Source: JAAUUJ01 sp964392245 (GTDB taxonomy: Bacteria > Cyanobacteriota > Cyanobacteriia > Thermostichales > Thermostichaceae). From it: a stretch of DNA of 6,553 bases. This document shows, piece by piece, positions 6,301 to 6,553 of this stretch. The translations under genes were made by a program, and so were the position numbers. Below the pieces are notes generated by a model, which was given only the letters and a program-made list of their open reading frames with translations, was not told the DNA's origin and made no database searches. The stretch is from positions 1-6,553 of the forward strand of contig CAYMOX010000101.1 of assembly GCA_964392245.1 (NCBI GenBank). Direction: 5' to 3'. Position 1 is the first letter of the stretch; each line of letters opens with the position of its first letter.

Positions 6301-6553
6301 TTGAGTTACTTGTTTGAGTAGATCTCGAGTACTCCCCTGATTTAGGAAATCAACAATCTCTGTCTGGAATAATGAAAGGCTAGATTCCTGAGGTTGTTGA
6401 GATCCTTCCTCTATCCAGTAGCGCTTCCGCTGAAAAGGATAGGTTGGCAGACCAGAGATCTTGCGGTGAGCATAATCTCTATCAAATATTCTCCAATCAA
6501 TAGCGATCCCATTCACATAAAGCTGAGCCAAGCTCTGTAGCATCTGTTCCCAA
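3337..6553 (-). CDS. Modular type I polyketide synthase, [AT]-MT-KR-ACP (5'-truncated by the window)
   Basis: This is the C-terminal part (1071 complete codons visible) of a modular PKS protein that performs one chain-extension step in the cytoplasm. The reading frame stays open to the window edge (W-E-Q precede the first Met at 6543), so that Met is internal and the KS and most of the AT lie outside. Numbering from that Met, the order is: AT tail and post-AT linker 1-46 (GLPTYPFQR), helical linker 47-114, SAM-dependent methyltransferase about 115-395, ketoreductase about 430-850, ACP about 945-1020 with phosphopantetheine Ser982, and an acidic C-terminal helix 1043-1068. There is no DH or ER between AT and KR, so the product should stay at the beta-hydroxy level, probably capped as a methyl ether. 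The gene ends in TGA overlapping the next PKS start. The PKS call is very secure; the product is unknown. Confidence 0.97.
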   Translation of the reverse strand, partial: WEQMLQSLAQLYVNGIAIDWRIFDRDYAHRKISGLPTYPFQRKRYWIEEGSQQPQESSLSLFQTEIVDFLNQGSTRDLLKQVTQTTKFTAEQLQAVEQTLDILIQQHQNQLQKKSHIAQDYYNAVASLSIGFSHAEGNRAFEESFLTFGPFPEVIPDFSWIKVFSSPESYPEYVTLIRRVQKEMREVLFSHVDFSACESVLDFGCGYASDLISLAEQYPHLRLNGYTISNQQAQVGTEKVKAHQLQERIQIFNRDSAVDDYPENYDLVFGFEVAHHILNKKALFSNIGGHLNENGHLVLADFISNADFTIEHFESSSFFITKSEWVDHLSKNQLWIVECIDISREIANFLYDTNFDEHLEAIYQTNHDDNVKAGFQSYNQLGGLLRKGLASYILLTAKKQNQLSEVELRQWNQGQLQELVPYSLRSPQQWLYELTWNSLPALPTTTTSQPTAGQWLIFLDSQGVGELVAVQLESQGQTAIRVYRGETCVQVNEREWQIRLTEPEDYEQVCARMGTAISWRGVVHLWSLDGNRPEGLDLRSLDEAQQLGCRSVLHLVQALTQLGDSQLHPSLWLVTQSSQVVAQRQVNDVNVQQAPLWGMGKVIVLEHPELNCRMIDLDPGDVVRNAQLLSQEVLHPDTENQVSYVQGERYGARLKRVLYPDTSQSVVPVAEIGSYLITGGLGALGLEVAQWLVEKGARYLMMMSRRDPSDKVQEILTQLKEKGAEVRVIQGDVACREDVERILKEIETSMPELKGIIHAAGVLDDGVLQQQNWERFERVMAPKVAGSWNLHELTQKKSLDFFICFSSVASLLGNAGQSNYAAANAFMDALAHYRVGKQQKGLSINWGPWADTGMASRLDQQEGDNITSGGLGLIPVALGLDIFGDLLRCRDTQLGVIPARLDKAAVTFTTTLFADLSIKQKLTPDSQKLAIPENQFLVQLQDAKKTTRQRLLIGYLRETITKTLGFPSSKQLDPLLGFFDMGIDSLLAVELRNKLQRDLEIPLLSTILFKYPTIQDLAKYLTSRLDQVDQTSGNLELQVTISHQPDPNIDSDESALEKEFQALQDLLRSDE
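3340..3417 (-). other. Putative C-terminal docking tail of the upstream PKS
   Basis: After the ACP, the last about 26 residues (1043-1068) hold an acidic amphipathic helix, SALEKEFQALQDLLRSDE, separated from the ACP by a proline- and polar-rich spacer. Such tails at the ends of single-module PKS proteins usually dock onto the N-terminus of the next protein. The next protein begins with a matching helical stretch. The role is inferred from position and helix character, not from a recognised family motif. Confidence 0.6.
3348..3352 (-). promoter_or_regulatory. Ribosome-binding site of the downstream PKS, inside the upstream gene
   Basis: On the minus strand the sequence GAGGT lies 7 nt before the ATG at 3340, inside the last codons of the upstream gene. 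It matches part of the anti-Shine-Dalgarno complement. Together with the ATGA stop/start overlap it supports this start codon and implies translational coupling of the two PKS proteins. Confidence 0.7.
3484..3711 (-). other. Acyl carrier protein domain
   Basis: Residues about 945-1020 of the upstream PKS form a helical carrier domain. The attachment site reads GIDSL with Ser982 (codon 3600-3598), the residue that receives the 4'-phosphopantetheine arm. It is followed by AVELRNKLQ and the helix-III segment LFKYPTIQDLAKYL, all typical of modular PKS ACPs. Only one ACP is present. It carries the reduced and probably methylated intermediate to the next protein. Confidence 0.95.
3994..5256 (-). 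other. Ketoreductase domain, B-type, apparently active
   Basis: Residues about 430-850 of the upstream PKS cover the structural half (from WLYELTWN) and the catalytic SDR half of a KR that reduces the beta-keto thioester with NADPH. Visible are the Rossmann motif TGGLGALG (675-682), Lys780, Ser804, Tyr817 (SNYAAAN) and Asn821, the complete SDR set. The LDD motif at 760-762 and the absence of Trp eight residues before Tyr (Leu809 instead) mark a B-type KR, which normally gives the D-configured (3R-type) hydroxyl. The B-type proline after the active-site Ser is Ala812 here, a minor variation. Confidence 0.93.
5359..6201 (-). other. Embedded SAM-dependent methyltransferase domain, probably O-methyltransferase
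   Basis: Residues about 115-395 of the upstream PKS form a class I SAM methyltransferase. Visible are motif I VLDFGCGY (197-204), GYTIS (222-226) on the next strand, RDSAVDDYP (251-259), and YDLVFGFEVAHHI (262-274), whose His272/His273 are candidate catalytic residues. These are followed by LVLADFIS (294-301) and SREIANFLYD (340-349). The preceding LTFGPFPEVIPDFSW (143-157) looks like a lid region. From memory of the families, PKS C-methyltransferases carry LEIGGGTGGTT at motif I, whereas embedded O-methyltransferases of the StiD/StiE/CurL type carry DFGCGY-like motifs with AHHI. I therefore infer methylation of the beta-hydroxyl made by the adjacent KR. That it is a methyltransferase is nearly certain; O rather than C specificity is about 70% sure. 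Confidence 0.85.
6406..6553 (-). other. AT C-terminal tail and post-AT linker of the upstream module
   Basis: This short segment encodes WEQMLQSLAQLYVNG followed by GLPTYPFQRKRYW, the standard end of a cis-acyltransferase and the linker that wraps back onto KS-AT in modular PKSs. It shows that the upstream module carries its own AT. The active-site Ser and the specificity motif lie outside the window, so its substrate cannot be read. The protein is very similar to the matching segment of the downstream module (560-730), and the DNA is about 88% identical over 117 bp. Confidence 0.9.
6437..6553 (-). repeat. Direct repeat copy B in the post-AT linker of the upstream module
   Basis: This is the partner of 588-704, in the same orientation, about 5.85 kb away, which is roughly one PKS module. 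It encodes the equivalent AT tail and linker of the preceding module. Identity is highest at the window edge, so the repeat likely continues into the unseen AT of the upstream protein. Confidence 0.9.

Noticed and set aside
6541..6543. ATG at 6543 as the start of the upstream PKS gene
   Set aside because: The frame stays open to the window edge (W-E-Q upstream), and this Met lies in the middle of a conserved AT tail that recurs internally in the next gene. It is an internal codon.
1..6553. Full HIP1 palindromes (GCGATCGC) as proof of a cyanobacterium
   Set aside because: I found only partial matches such as GCGATCCC and GCGATCAA, and no complete octamer, so this marker does not support the assignment.
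1..6553. Mobile elements, CRISPR arrays, RNA genes or a novel non-PKS system
   Set aside because: Essentially every base belongs to the two PKS reading frames. No short regular repeats, transposase motifs, tRNA-like folds or intergenic space were seen.

Overview
The whole window is coding, all of it on the minus strand. It holds two consecutive, tightly coupled modular type I polyketide synthase (PKS) genes, and both are cut by the window edges. Read in the direction of transcription (from 6553 down to 1), the first gene supplies the end of an acyltransferase (AT) domain, an embedded methyltransferase (MT), a ketoreductase (KR), an acyl carrier protein (ACP) and a C-terminal tail that looks like a docking element. 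The second gene starts on a 4-bp ATGA overlap with the first gene's stop codon. It encodes a short N-terminal docking-like helix, a complete ketosynthase (KS), a complete malonyl-type AT and the first part of a dehydratase (DH).

The organism is most likely a cyanobacterium. The reasons are the cis-AT one-module-per-protein layout with short docking tails, the style of the post-AT linker and MT, and an overall GC content near 50%. A myxobacterium or other PKS-rich bacterium is less likely because such genomes are usually much richer in GC. No complete HIP1 octamer (GCGATCGC) was seen, so this lineage assignment is an inference.

Region by region: 6553-6406 is the AT tail and post-AT linker of the first module; 6405-6202 is a linker; 6201-5359 is the MT; 5256-3994 is the KR; 3711-3484 is the ACP; 3417-3340 is the C-terminal tail; 3340-3230 is the N-terminal docking region of the second protein; 3229-1916 is the KS; 1915-1610 is the KS-AT linker; 1609-731 is the AT; 730-560 is the post-AT linker; and 511-1 is the partial DH. 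There is no intergenic space, so no promoter or terminator is expected or seen.

Together the genes describe one step of an assembly line. The first module extends the chain by two carbons and reduces the beta-ketone, through a B-type KR, to a hydroxyl. It probably then O-methylates that hydroxyl, because the MT carries the VLDFGCGY-type motif I of embedded PKS O-methyltransferases rather than the LEIGGGTGGTT-type motif I of PKS C-methyltransferases. The chain passes from ACP Ser982 to KS Cys209 of the next protein, which adds a malonyl unit and contains a dehydratase. I cannot name the natural product. Points worth a second look are the O- versus C-methylation question, a near-identical DNA repeat in the two post-AT linkers, a domain-by-domain GC mosaic, and a strong excess of GATC in the KS-AT segment.
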